From contig JABACO010000021.1 of the NCBI GenBank assembly GCA_013339895.1, forward strand, positions 3,403,185 through 3,467,184: a stretch of DNA of 64,000 nucleotides, read 5' to 3'. A program made the translations under genes and the position numbers. This document shows positions 10,631 through 22,075 of this stretch, piece by piece. This DNA comes from Ephydatia muelleri. Its lineage: Eukaryota; Porifera; Demospongiae; Spongillida; Spongillidae. Under the pieces are notes generated by a model. That model was not told where the DNA came from, did no database searches, and saw only the letters and a program-made list of their open reading frames with translations. Position 1 is the stretch's first letter. Each line of letters opens with the position of its first letter.

Positions 10631-11516
10631 GTAAAGTTTTATTTTAGTGTGTGAAGATCATACAATTAAGAGACATTGTCAGTCTGCAGCTGATGCATTT
10701 CCCACTGGTGACCATGCGAGTTCTCCTAAGGATGTAATAAGTGATGTCATGCATGTAAGTTAAAAATACATGGATGTATGCAACTCTTAGCAACCATGGG
10801 CATTGTTTAAAGGTTGCTCCTTCTGGTATTCTGGCAAGCCCTCATCCTTCTGTTGAGAATGGCAATGTGTTTGAAGGTGATTCAGATAGTCATACAGGAG
10901 CCAATCAAAAGGTTTGTCTCGTATATCCTTTTTCACTTTCTTAAAATAGACTTGGCATAGACCATTCATCATCCTGTAATCGCACCCATCAATATGACTG
11001 TGTTGAAGTTGGTGGCGTTGATAGTGATTGCACTGTACTGGAGGATTGTTCAGTTTCTGAAAAAAGAGATACCATTTGTAAGGTAAATTAATTTCTGCGT
11101 ATAGCAGAGGAAGTTACTACCTATAGTACAAACAATTACACACCCAGTCAAAGCTTCTGATCATTTTTATTTGGATGGCACTCATTTATTAATTTCAAAA
11201 AGCAATATCACTGCCATAAGGATTTTATTTTTGTATGATACAATATTAATGCAAACAACTCGTATAATGTAGTACGATTCAATGCAACTAACAATTTCTT
11301 TATTTCCACATATACTAGTTTTCTTAAACATTCCTTGACCCCCTATCCCACAGGTGCAGTACTATGACAGGAAGTTCAGTTGAATTAGTATTCATCCTCC
11401 ATAAAGGGTTTAAGGGTCTATTCAGAGCCTTGCTGTCTATCACATTACATGACAAACAACCCCATGCTCTGTGCATTGTGTGTGTAAACTGATGATTTAC
11501 TTTTTTTTTCCAACAG
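10631..11516 (+). other. Ginger1 linker region with possible small exons
   Basis: Between the integrase and the Ulp1 exon there are acidic, Ser-rich short open stretches separated by possible introns, for example around 10680-10755 and 10980-11080. They may encode a disordered linker. No domain is recognised. Confidence 0.4.
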
Positions 11517-12069
11517 AGGAAGTGCCCTTTCACAGGTGAAATGAAAGTGGGCGGTGATTGGCTTACTGATGAGCATATGTTCTATGCACAAGAGCTTCTC
11601 AGAATGCAGTTCCCCAAGATTGATGGATGGCAGAGCACTCTTCTAGCACAAAACAATGGATTTCTTCCAGCCAAGATGGATGCTATTCAGATTCATATAG
11701 TGTGGGACTCCCACTGGGTAAGGTCAGCACGACTTGGTGGTACAGTCACTCTTTTTGACTGTCGTAAGGCTAGAAGTCATTTGTCTTCAACCCCAGTTAT
11801 GCCAGGTGTACAGAACATCAGTATGTGAGAGTGGGGGGAATTCATTCATAGCTGTGAATGTTGCTACTGTCCAAAAGCAGTGTGGCAGTGATGATTGTGG
11901 GGTTTTTGCGATAGCATTTGCACTGCACTCTGCCCTGGGTCACTGCCTAGAAGAAATTGAGTTTGACCAGGCTACTATGCGAAACCACCTCCTTAAGTGC
12001 TATACTACAAGAAACTACACTCCTTTCCCACCAGGAAAGTCAAAAGAGCATGTCACACCTGCATCATGA
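11517..12069 (+). pseudogene. Ulp1-type (C48) cysteine protease of Ginger1
   Basis: The exon follows a T-rich acceptor ending CAACAG. It contains DWLTDEHMFYAQELLRMQFP, typical of Ulp1 starts. The triad can be picked out as His in WDSHWV, Asp in TLFDCRK and Cys in QKQCGSDDCGVFAIAFALHS. Ulp1 enzymes remove SUMO-like modifiers, and in transposons their role is unproven. A frame change or an intron lies between the His and Cys blocks. The second Ginger1 copy has the same protease at 60470-60860. Confidence 0.75.
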
Positions 12070-12251
12070 ATGTAGATGTGTTTTGCAGCAGCTGCTGTAG
12101 GATGCCTGCCACCTATGGGGATATGGTGCAGTGTGGTCTGTGTGAACAGTGGTTTCACATCAAGTGTGTTGGCCTCCACTCTCTTCCATCTAGTGCAGAA
12201 GAATGCTCTGTACATAAATCTTGGTGTGTTAATGAACTTTACCTTTACTGA
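12066..12251 (+). pseudogene. PHD finger of Ginger1
   Basis: The translation shows VDVFCSSCCRMPATYGDMVQ, then CGLCEQWFHIKCVGL, which is the Cys4-His-Cys spacing of a PHD finger; the last Cys pair is poorly preserved. PHD fingers commonly bind histone tails, so it may steer integration or act with the protease. It directly follows the Ulp1 block. Confidence 0.7.
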
Positions 12252-12736
12252 GTATTTATATACAATGAGTTGCACAAATAAACTACTGCAACTAAGCAGA
12301 CATCAGGGCCAATTGAGACAATTGCAGATAACCTTGCTGGACACACTGTGGCCTTGATATACTAACTCCAAATGGTTTTCGTTCTACGAGTAAGGAGTCC
12401 CAAAGCATCACTTGCAATACGCTATATTGCATTTAATAGATGAAATTATAACAGATCAAGAGGAGAGCATCCGTGGTTATAAATTCACTTACCACTCAAT
12501 CCCGCCGATGAACTCAAGAGCTACAAACATAACTAAATTTAGTTACCGCATGTATGTACTACAGCGATTACTGTGCAAATGGGAGTGAACTTTATCATAG
12601 ACTTAGAAAACAATGTCCGGACCAAAAATTTCAGGGCGGACCGTATTTTTCGAAATTATCGGTCCGGGCGGACCAAAATTTTCAACGAAAATTTTGGTCC
12701 GGGACCAAATATTTCAGGACCCAAATTCCAGTGACA

Positions 12737-12854
12737 GGTTACAGCACATCCGCAAGTGCAATGTGGTGATTCAAATGCCAAGTGCTCCTGAGATGGGTCA
12801 AGAAATATGGAAAGTCCATTTTTTGCTAAAGTCTATGACTCACGTGACGGTAAG
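12737..12854 (+). repeat. ~155-base tandem repeat array, right of Ginger1
   Basis: This resumes the repeat unit interrupted by Ginger1 (GGTTACAGCACATCC, then GTGCAATGTGGTGATTC and CTCACGTGACGGTAA). It stops at the LTR of gypsy element A at 12855. Confidence 0.75.
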
Positions 12855-14268
12855 TGTAGTGCATTGAACTTAATAATTAATTAACTTTGGTGTGTTGATT
12901 TGACCACGTGCTTGTATCGGTCTTGTGAGTTTGTGCAGTTTCGAGAGAACTCTATATTGGCGACGAGGGTGGGATCAATGGCGTCTAAAATTGGGCGCCT
13001 GGAGGAATTTGGTTAATACAACGGACGATTAGACCACCTACGCGGAACGTCTTGAACACTTCTTCAAGGCGAACAACGTGGCTGAAGAGAAAAAGAAGGA
13101 CACGCTGTTAGCAAGTATTGGAGGGAAAACGTTTACTCTGCTACGCTCGTTGACAGCACCTGGAAAGCCTGGTTATAAACAATATGGGGAGTTGGTGGGG
13201 AAACACCTGAAGCCAAAACCCATCGTAATCAGTGAAAGATTTCGATTTTTCAAACGAGATCAGTGGGAAGGGGAGAGCATCAAACAATACGCAGCTGAGC
13301 TTCAAAAACTCACAGAGCATTGCAATTTTGGCCCAGCGTTAAATGAAGCTCTCAGAGACAGGTTGATCTGTGGAATGCGAAACCAAACAGTTCAGAAGCA
13401 TCTGCGCGTAAAAACAGATCTGGATTTTGCAAAGGCACTGGAGATAGCCGAAATGGAGGAAATGGCCATGAAAGATGCAAGTGAACTACAACTACAAGCC
13501 AAGCCTGAGCCGGTCCATCACATAGAGAAACCTGCAAGAACCGCAAATGGAACACGCTCAAAAGATCACAAGAGTATACCTAAGGAGATTCGGTGCTGGG
13601 TGTGTGGAAAGAGTGGTCACATAGCCAAAATGTGTAAAAACAAAAGGTGGGTACAAGGGAGCCCTTTTCAACAAAGTAGGAACAGACAAGCCCATGCAAT
13701 AAGTGAAGAAAGTGATTCACATTCCGATAGTGAAGTAACAGGATACATCAAAGTTGTGACCTGGCTAAGGGTAGACTTGTTACGGAAGACTAGGGGAAAT
13801 AAGCCAATGCTCATAACAGTTGCAATGAAAGGAAAGGGACTCGAGATGGAAGTGGATACAGGTGCTGCAGTATCCATTTTACCATACAGGGAATACAAAG
13901 AAGCTTCAACCACTCGGCATTAAGGCCTTCCAGAGACTTACTCAGGAGAACGGATTACACCCAAGGGAGAGTTGACGGTGGATGTGGAAATCAAAGGAAG
14001 GGTACACCACAAGCTACCTTTGATCGTAGTTGATTCACCGGGGCCACCATTGCTAGGATGGGATTGGATACGGGTTGTAAATACAGAGTGGAAGGACATC
14101 AACCACATGGAACTGAAACAGGAACAAAAAGCAGAGAAGGAAGAAAGGTTAAAGAGACTGAAGGAACAATATTCAAGTGTGTTTGAGGACTGCCTGCATG
14201 CTTGTAAAGCTTCACAGACAACTCAAACTGCAAGTTTGATCTTAAACACGATCGCGACTAGTAAGTAA
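12855..14268 (+). mobile_element. Ty3/gypsy element A, 5' part (LTR, gag, protease)
   Basis: A short LTR (12855-12956, about 102 bases, TGTAGTGCATTG to AACTCTATA) is followed by a primer-binding-site-like TGGCGACGAGGGTGGGAT at 12958. Gag lies at about 13020-13750, with one zinc knuckle (CWVCGKSGHIAKMC). The aspartic protease has VDTGAAVSIL near 13850 and LLGWDWI near 14050. The element is a fossil with several breaks. It sits within the ~155-base repeat array. The matching 3' part with the second LTR lies in the opposite orientation at 16430-19382. Confidence 0.8.
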
Positions 14269-14495
14269 ATATCGTACTGTTTAGGGATCATCCTATTTCA
14301 TACTCCTTTTGAGCTTCACATTATCTGACCTCTCTCTGTCTGCTCCAGCCTAACCCATAACATGTTTTTATTAATCTATTGTCAGTAGTTTAAACTTGTT
14401 AGGACAGCTGGTTTCTGAATACATACATGTATGGGAACGTTTCTGCGAAATGGGACCTATCCTAAAAATGTATAATTATAATTATAATTATATAA

Positions 14496-15157
14496 ACATG
14501 TACCACGTTTGAATCGCTATAAGGTCCGACCGGTTATGCTATCAAGTCATCTTTTCATCACTTCATACTACTTTATTTCTCTATGTGTATGTTTAATTGG
14601 TGACTTGCACAAGCTCATTGCTGATGGTACGAGGTCCGATATCACATGGGGTTCAAAACTGCCACATCTTCAGGTAGGAGCGTTCAAATCGCTTCAAATT
14701 CTGGGTGTACGTAGAGGTGTATTTTTACTATTGATTGTTCTGTTCCTTAATTTTTACTTACGTAAATACAACTCAGTGTGCAAAGTTAATCCGTGCCAAT
14801 GATTTTCCCCATACTTACAACGGTTAGCCAAATTATTGGCATGAAACGACCGGGAAAATGAACTTAACTTTGCACAGTGGTATTTCTGTAAAGTAGAATG
14901 TAACTAACAAAACAAATCAATAGCAACAGAACCCTTCTACGTAGGCACCGAATTTGAAGCGATTTGAACGCTCCTACCTGAAGATGTGGTAGTTTTGGCC
15001 ATGAGATATCGGACCTCTTGTAACATTGGCACTGAGCTTGTGCAAGACACCAACTTATGGATACACATAGAGAAATGAAGTAGTATGAAGTGATGAAGAG
15101 ATGACATTCATAACGTTAACTGGTCGGATGTTATAGCGATTCAAACGTGGGGCATGT
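14496..15157. mobile_element. Foldback MITE with ~300-base arms
   Basis: The left arm starts ACATGTACCACGTTTGAATC and the right arm ends with its complement (GATTCAAACGTGGGGCATGT). The arms pair imperfectly over about 290 bases each, for instance CAGGTAGGAGCGTTCAAATC near 14670 against GATTTGAACGCTCCTACCTG near 14962. The target duplication is unclear in the AT-rich flank. One arm of a second copy lies at 63600-63910. The open frame at 14509-14802 is a by-product of the arm. Confidence 0.75.
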
Positions 15158-15714
15158 TAATATATATATATTTAGAATATGCGCTACAGGCTGGTGATTC
15201 CGCATCCGGCCGAACCCATAGTCCTAGGATACGGTGTTCCCCCTTAGGATCGGCAGTCCCCCCACTAAATACTCTCGGCTCCATAGCTAGTTCCGTTTGT
15301 AATTAGTCTTCTGCTTCTATGAAGTCGGTACATATGACCATTGACTTGCAGTGTCTACATTTGGGATGTGATCAGGTCATGTAAACATCTAACACAGCCT
15401 GTATCAAGGTCAGTTGTACAGACCATGCCATAGAGATAGATCTGTTCTGGTCCCGCCACCTCGTTTTGATGGATGTGGAAAAAGAAACAACTGTCTTTGG
15501 CCTCTATTTCAGGGTTATACCTTGGGGGGTGAAGATGTCCCTTCCAAGAAACACGATGCAATGTGCATGCACCAACATTTTTTGCAATGCTTTGAAACTG
15601 CTATTAAGATGACTTGAGCTGCATTGCAATTTTCAGTACCGGTACGTCTAGGTGGCATGTGTGGATAATTGTCGATATGTGCATGGTTAACGCAAACGAG
15701 TGCAGAGCGTGTGA
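15158..15714. other. No gene recognised
   Basis: Nothing identified. Short open frames on both strands lack domains and are not supported. Confidence 0.5.
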
Positions 15715-15865
15715 GTTCTCGCGTGTGCTTTGCGTGCGTGCGTGTAGGTTCTCGCGTGTGCTTTGCGTGCGTGCGTGTGGGTACTCGCGTGTGCTTTGCG
15801 TGCGTGCGTGTGGGTACTCGCGTGTGGGTACTCGCGTGTGCTTTGCGTGCGTGCGTGTGGGTACA
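15715..15865. repeat. 33-base minisatellite
   Basis: About four and a half units of a 33-base repeat (CGCGTGTGCTTTGCGTGCGTG...). Because the period is a multiple of three, the open frames through it stay open and read RVLCVRACGYS repeats. That is a property of the repeat, not evidence of a gene. The alternating purine-pyrimidine runs could favour Z-DNA. Confidence 0.75.
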
Positions 15866-15964
15866 AACGAGTGCAGAAGAAATAAACTAAACTAAATTAA
15901 TTGATTGATAACAGCAATAGAAAATTGTTTAGAAACATGACAATGCACAGAAGGGTTGGCGTTA

Positions 15965-16429
15965 CCATCACGAGTCATGGACTACAAGAAAATCGCCAGA
16001 CTTTCCACATTTCCTGACGCATCTCAGGAACACTTGACATTTGAATCACCACATTGCACTGCCACAGGTGGATGTGATGTACCTCCCTCAGAAGAAAGGT
16101 GTGACCGGAAGTGGGCGTTACCGTCACGTAAGTAATAGACTTTTGCAGTAAATGGTCAAACTCTCCACATTTCTTGAACTTTCCCAGGAACACTTGACAC
16201 TTAAATCACCACATTGCACTTGTGGATGTACTGTAACCCCCTCAGAAGAGTGGTCTGACAGGAAGTGGGCATTATCGTCAAGTGAATCATAGACTTTAGC
16301 AGAAAATGGTTAGACTTTCCACATTTCCTGACCCATCTCAGGAATACTTGACACTTGTATCACCACATTGCACCTGTGGATGTGCTGTAAACCCCTCAGA
16401 AGAGTGGCATAACCGGAAGTGGGTGTTAC
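15965..16429 (-). repeat. ~155-base tandem repeat array, inverted part
   Basis: Three units, marked by CACCACATTGCAC near 16048, 16208 and 16361, in the opposite orientation to 8570-8713 and 12737-12854. They contain the empty counterpart of the Ginger1 target (plus strand CTGTAACCCCCTCAGAAGAG near 16232). Confidence 0.78.
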
Positions 16430-19382
16430 TATAGAGTTCTCTCGAAACTGCACAAACTCACATGACTGATACAAGCACGTGGCCAAATCAACACACCAAA
16501 GTTAAATAATTATTAAGTTCAATACATTAAAGTTCCTCCCTACTTATCCACTTCGTAACGTGCAGGTGTTTTTATCACTCGGCCACTTCTACTGACTCTT
16601 TGTCCTAGGACGCCTTTCCTTGGACTTGATTGCACCTCCTCTTGCTTCTCATAATTGTTTGCCCTAGCTGCTCCTTGTTCTTCTGGGTTTTCTACCATCT
16701 GATTGTTACCTTCCTTCCCTTGTTGCACAGGAGCATCCCCCTCAGCACTTTGTTGCACAGGCACATTCCCCTCTTCTCGTTCTAACTGCTGGCTTCCTTC
16801 GTGACTGGCATCTAGTAGTGGTGTCAGGTCATCTCTCTCTGGCAAAGCAGCCCCTTTGGATATATCTGAAATCCTGGTTGGTCGCATTTGTTCTGCATGA
16901 CGCCTCCAAGTGTTGCGACCGCCGTTAACCTTCACTTCATATGAACGTGTTCCATTTTTCTGTGCCATAATGCCTGGCTGCCACTTTTCTTGACCCAGCC
17001 TATAGTCCCGTACCACCACCATATCTCCTTGTTCAATTTGCTCTTTACCATGACATCCTCGACTGGAGGCTTGTTCAGCTTGTTTGTTCAGAACTCTTCC
17101 TGTTACATCTGGTCGTATCAAAGACAACCTGGTCCGTAATGTTCGACCTAACATCAGCTCCGCAGGTGATGTATTCGTAGTTTCATGCCTTGCATTTCTG
17201 TAACTCAGTAGGAACCGCCCCATCCGTTGACTTAGTGTGGCGTTTGCATCTTTCCTCGAAGCCTTGAGAGCTTGTTTCATTGTCTGCATGAAATGCTCAG
17301 CTAGGCCATTCGTGGCTAGGTGGTATGGAGCACTAAGGATATGTTTAATGCCATTACTCTTCATGAACTTCTGAAACATATTTGACACAAACTGTGGACC
17401 ATTGTCTGTTACCAACTGCCGAGGAATGCCCCACCGACCAAACATCTCGTGCAATGCTTCTATGGTGTGCAGTGCATCCGAGTCTTTCATCACAACCACT
17501 TCTGGCCACTTAGAAAATGCATCAACCACCACCAGGAACATGTAGGATTCGCAACGGGCCAGCGTAGTCCACATGAATTCTCCTCCAAGGTCCTTCCGGG
17601 TATTCCCAGGGATGTACTGGAACCAAATGCTGGTTTACCTTCATCCTCTGGCATCCTTCGCAGGATTTGGTTGTTGCTTCAATTTCCTGATCGATTCCAG
17701 GCCACCAAATATACCTTCTAGCTAGGGATTTCATTTTGACAATGCCCAAGTGTCCTGCATGCAGTTCCTGTAACATTGCACTTTGAAGTGACCCTGGAAC
17801 CAAGACTCTCACACCCCACATCACACAATCTTGTTCAACTGACAACTCGTGCCGGCTGGACAAGTATGGTTCCATATACTTTGGCACGTCTGTTGGCCAA
17901 CCTTCTCTGGTGTACCGCAATACTAGTGATAGCGTTGGGTTACGATGAGTCTCCTGGGCCAGAGTCATTGCGATCACAGGTAAGTGCTCAAGGTGCCTAA
18001 TAAATGCATAGTCACCCAAGTCTTCATGTGTTTCTTCTCTGTCCTTCCCCTCCAAAAGCAGTCGGGACAATGCATTGGCATTTTCATGCTGTTCAGTATC
18101 TTGGTATTTGATTGCATAATCATACCCTTACAAAAACGCCGCATACCATTGGAGGCGAGCAGCTATTGTCACTGACACCAACCGATCTGGTCGTAAAATG
18201 GCCGTTAGAGGTTTGTGATCTGTCTCCAACACAAAATGTCTACCATAAAGGTAGTGGTGGAACTTCTTGATGCCCCAAACCAATGCTAGCGCCTCCCTGT
18301 CAATCTGTGCGTAATTTTTCTCTGCACTATTAAGAGTACAGGATGCGAAGCCAATTGGTTTCTCTGTACCATCAGGGTATGTGTGTGACAACATGGCTCC
18401 AATGCCATATGGACTGCCATCACAAGCCAACTTTAGGGGAACATCTGTGTGGAAGTGTGCCAGGACCTGATCTGAAGTGACCCTCTGTTTTGCTGTATTG
18501 AAGGCTTTCTCAGTCTTGTCTGTTCATAACCACTGTACCCCCTTCTTGAGTAAACCATACAGTGCTTGTAGTTCTGTGGCCAGGTTGGGCAGAAACTTAT
18601 GGTGGTAATTTACAAGCCCGAGAAATGCTCGTAGTTGACACACATTCTCAGGGTGGGGAGCTGGCATGACAGCTTCCGTTTTGGTTTTCATCTTATGAAG
18701 CCCATCTTTGTCAATTGTGTGCCCACAGAACTCTAAACTGTCCTTCAAAAATTCACATTTCTTCAAGTTCACCTTTAGCCCATACTTGTTCAGCCTCTGC
18801 AAAACCATTTCTATCTCTAAATGATCCTGTCCCCCAGCAACTAGAATGTCATTTAGCATACGTTGGGTGCTCCATTGCCTACTGCCAGATTGCTGGCACT
18901 GAGGCCACCCCGAATGGAAGCCTGTTAAACTGGTAAAGGCCCTTGTGTGTTTATCGTTAACAGTTTGCGGCACTCATCTTCCACTTCCATAGATCTGTAA
19001 GTAGGCTGTTTAAGGTCTATCTTACTGAATATCGTACCTCCGTTCATTGTGGCAAAGATATCTTCAATCTGAGGCAACGGGTACCTTTCAACTTGGATCA
19101 CCGGGTTCACTGTTACTTTATAGTCTCCACAAATTTTTGCACTGCTACAATCGGGGTCGCCCACTCACTCCAAGTCACAGGTGACAGGACCCCTACCTGT
19201 TGTAACTTCTCCAGTTCCCTTTCTATCCTAGGCCTCATTGTGTACGGGACAGGTCTTGCCTTCACAAACCTTGGAGTTGCATCTGGTTTTAGGGTCAGCT
19301 TAGCCTTCATTCCTACTAACTTGCCTAGGTCTAACGCTGATAATGGAGAGAGGACGAATACGAATCCCGCAAGGGCAGTCAT
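16430..19382 (-). mobile_element. Ty3/gypsy element A, 3' part (RT, RNase H, integrase, LTR)
   Basis: On the minus strand: reverse transcriptase (RVARPVPYT-like start read as KARPVPYTMRPRIERELEKL, then IFSKIDLKQ and MLNDILVAGG), RNase H (ACDGSPYGIGAML, LETDHKPLTAIL), integrase zinc domain (HAGHLGIVKMKSLARRYIWW, CEGCQRMK), integrase core (VDAFSKWPEV, LVTDNGPQFVS, NGLAEHFMQTMKQ) and a C-terminal tail to 16540. The LTR follows at 16430-16526. It belongs to the same family as 12855-14268, and the two LTRs are close in sequence. Flanking bases GTAAG and GTAAC next to the two LTRs could be one decayed target duplication. The pol part is clearly broken, with about five or more breaks. Confidence 0.8.
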
Positions 19383-20028
19383 TAACTACGCAAGTGCGAA
19401 AGATTATTCGACTGCAGCTGCTTGTGGGTTTACTATTCCCAACACACTCATGTGCAAGTGGCACTGGGATAATTTACGGGGTAGTGAGCTGACGAAAGCA
19501 CTATATAAGGCCATCCCCAATCACTGCTTAGCAGTGCGCGAAAACTGCGACAGGTTTTACGAGTTGCTGCGTAAGTGCTGCAGCTCTATCGCTAGTAGAT
19601 GCAATTCTGCAAAAGGCTGTGAAGAAAGATTCATTCTTCATAGCTCAACAACTGTTCATGCTCAAAAATGTAAGCTCACGAGTTACGATGACTGCGTACA
19701 ATTGCTAGCAGAGTTTGAGAGCATCACGCTTACACGTAACGGACAAGAACAGGAAATTGACAGACTGTACGAAGAAATTAAACAACTTGGCACATTTAGA
19801 AATCTTGGGTCAATCAATGGCAAGCTGTCCCCACGACCCGCAGAAAGAAAACTAGGCCAACGCATGCAGGTTCCTGTCATTCATTATTTGCCATTCATTA
19901 CATACTGGCGAGTAGAACAATTCCAATCTTTGACCACTTCTACTGATCCATCATCAGGTGCATGTATTACTGTTTCAATTTCTGCTGATGAGAAGATATC
20001 CACTACATTAATTATCATATGCTGTTGA
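19340..20028 (+). pseudogene. Unplaced transposon-type protein, N-terminal-like part
   Basis: An open frame of about 225 residues beyond the antisense pol region. It shows a Cys-rich stretch (LLRKCCSSIASRCNSAKGC), then TSYDDCVQLLAEFESITL and a likely coiled coil (GQEQEIDRLYEEIKQLG), followed by basic PRPAERKLGQRM. The upstream part of the frame (19093-19340) is only the reverse of the retroelement. The layout reminds me of a repeat-borne protein family in sponges and cnidarians whose C-terminal half resembles the protein at 47030-47995. That link is from memory and not proven here. Confidence 0.4.
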
Positions 20029-20339
20029 ATTAATGCAATGCTCTGCATGACAGTGCATGTAAGGAGTAATATTGAAATATACTTTTGTCAAGTAAGGTGG
20101 ATGAAACATGAAAAGTGTGATTTATTTTAATTAATTAATTTGTAGCAGAAAATGCGCACATGTGATGCATAGTGCTTATTAAACATCCAATCAATGTTTC
20201 CTTGTTGACTTCTTTATTCCACATTGTCCTCTGATTGTATATCCAATACAAATATCATCTAAATTCAACGGTGACATGAGCAGTATGATTTATCAATTAA
20301 ATCAATTCATTTCATGCCAACTAACCAATAGATTTATGC

Positions 20340-21970
20340 CGTGAAGTTTGCATTGCAAACAAAACACTCTCCAAATATTCATCCCAATTTCTTTGTTCCG
20401 TATTGCACAAGCAAGACTGAACTGTCGAATTGAGCTTTTCTACAAGACCATTATGGTAGGCTGATTGCTCTGTTCCAAGTTGTCGCTACAATTCAGTATT
20501 AACAGTGTTGATGAATTCCTGACCTTGGTCTGAATGATACTTCTTTCCCCTTGTTGTCTCAGGAAGTGGCCCAAATATGTCAATTCCTATCTGTAAAATT
20601 TTAACAACAAAAATAATATTGCAAAACAAGGGGAGACTGAAAATTGACGACAACAAATTTGTAGAAAAGTTTTGCTTCGTGAAAGGTTTTTGGTGATTAT
20701 GATAGCCCTCTTTCAAGTGAACGCAAATATAGTTTCAGATTGACTGTATCACGTAAAGAATTTTGAGAAACATGAAATTAAGTTTCATTGACTACAACGT
20801 GTTTAATCGCATAAAGTTTCTGACACGCTGCATAAGTTTAATGGGGCTAAAAGTGTTTTGCTCCTGATTTTTGTTTGTACTTAGTGTCCGGTCCATCTCG
20901 TTGCAGTGTCCAACAATAGTCTGCCAGCATTAATGGATTCCAGTTGCCCTGATACCGTTTTTCCATTGTGGCAATGTCCTGGTGAACATTTCTCCATGTT
21001 CGTCATTGACTTCTCCAAGATCTGTGGGGAAGAAGTCCAAGTGTGAATGCAGGAAATGAATCTTCAGTAATATGTTGCACTTCATGGTTTTGTATGCATT
21101 AAGAAATTTGTCAATCAGCTTAATGTAGTCATTGTGCGTCTTTGAGGCTTAAGCATGTACTCTCCACAAATGTAGCAGAAGGTATTACGGCTGTTGCGAC
21201 ATTGGCGAGACATTTCTGCTGTCACCAATCGTCCTAAGTCTCTAACTGGCTTACTTCAAACGTAACTTACATTAGAATGCTATGATTTGAAACAGTCGCA
21301 ATAAAATACATACAAACTGATATCAATGATATATTTAGGCTATCACCTGCGTATGCGCGCTGCTTTTATAGCCCGCTTTTCAGGCAGCATCTATGCAGCC
21401 TAGGTATGTCCGGGCATGCCCAAGCTGTATCAGTTCCACCATAAGTTACGTAACCTGCCCATAGTACATGCCTGGACATGCCTGAGCTAAAAGGCATCGT
21501 ACAACGTGAGCGAAATATATAGACTTACAAATGACTAGAAATGGCAAACAAATTAAGATTTCAAAAAAAACGGTATGTGATCAGGTTAATTTGAAGGTGA
21601 TTTTCGTGATCAGCTAGCAAATATCTAGAAGATACACCCAAGAGTGTCCAAGAAGCAAAATCTCTGTTTTGTCCAGTGTATTTAATATAATACGGAACTG
21701 TAACAAAATAATCACACATCTACAAATTTTTGAATGGTGTGTATCACAGATCAAATTATTATAGCCGTTATGCAATTTACATATATCCAGAATTCAGGCT
21801 CAATTGGTATGGGATGTAGAACGGATCCAGGCTTAGTACACTTGGCGCTGGTATCTTTCACATTTGGAAACAAAATCTTTCACTTCATCTGTTGTATTCG
21901 GTCTCCAGTAAAACCTTGCATTTATCTTTTCAAGGGTCTTCTTTAACCACCCAAGATGGTCACCTGTAAC
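20340..21970 (-). mobile_element. Integrase-bearing element relic (Ginger2/KRBA2-like or gypsy-like)
   Basis: Two blocks on the minus strand. At about 21970-21840 is a zinc-domain piece (LKKTLEKINARFYW, DFVSKCERYQRQ), then HPIPIEPEFW. At about 20600-20340 is a core piece (QIGIDIFGPLPETTRGKKY, HSDQGQEFIN, YHNGLVEKLNSTVQSCLCN). The order is correct for one integrase, and the gap holds unrelated sequence, including the block at 20861-21160. It is a fossil with several breaks, and the family is uncertain. Confidence 0.6.
20861..21160 (-). pseudogene. Conserved repeat-associated domain (HSHLDFFP type)
   Basis: Minus-strand translation gives KIHFLHSHLDFFPTDLGEVN, then DEHGE and, after a one-base shift, HQDIATMEKRYQGNW and MLADYCWTLQRD. 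From memory this pattern recurs in uncharacterised, probably transposon-derived proteins of arthropods and cnidarians. I cannot name the family or its activity. A single frameshift breaks it here. It lies between the two integrase blocks of the neighbouring relic. Confidence 0.55.
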
Positions 21971-21989
21971 AAATACCGGGTGTCCGCGA

Positions 21990-22075
21990 AAGAACGCAAT
22001 GCTTTTGAACGGGAATAACTTTTGATAGGAGTAGGAAAAAAATCTAATATTTAGAAACTAACAACTTGAGGTTAC
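21990..22075 (+). repeat. Repeat matching 38900-38975 in inverted orientation
   Basis: GCAATGCTTTTGAACGGGAA, followed by TAACTTTTGATAGGAGTA and ACTAACAACTTGAG, is found reversed at 38900-38975. The pair flanks the second RAG1-like gene and the large Tc1/mariner element. It may be the terminal repeat of an older element, but no target duplication was found. The region 22076-22556 otherwise shows no gene. Confidence 0.5.

Larger units (their letters stand above)
8714..12736 (+). mobile_element. Ginger1-type DNA transposon, copy 1
   Basis: A 4,023-base element. It begins TGTCACGGAAATTTCGGTCC and ends with the inverted counterpart (...AATTCCAGTGACA). Both ends are dense in GGTCCG/CGGACC words. 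The four bases GGTT flank it on both sides (8710-8713, 12737-12740), and the empty site reads GGGGGTTACAG in other units of the same array. Known Ginger1 elements are cut-and-paste transposons with a retroelement-like integrase, often with Ulp1 or OTU protease and a PHD finger, and all three parts are present here. It carries a few breaks in its coding part. Confidence 0.85.

Noticed and set aside
15614-15895. Possible Cys-rich repeat protein (RVLCVRACGYS repeats)
   Set aside because: The 33-base minisatellite stays open because its period is divisible by three. No start context, domain or paralogue.
19093-19340. First third of the plus-strand frame reaching 20028 as coding
   Set aside because: It is exactly antisense to the gypsy A reverse transcriptase, so only the part after about 19340 is considered.
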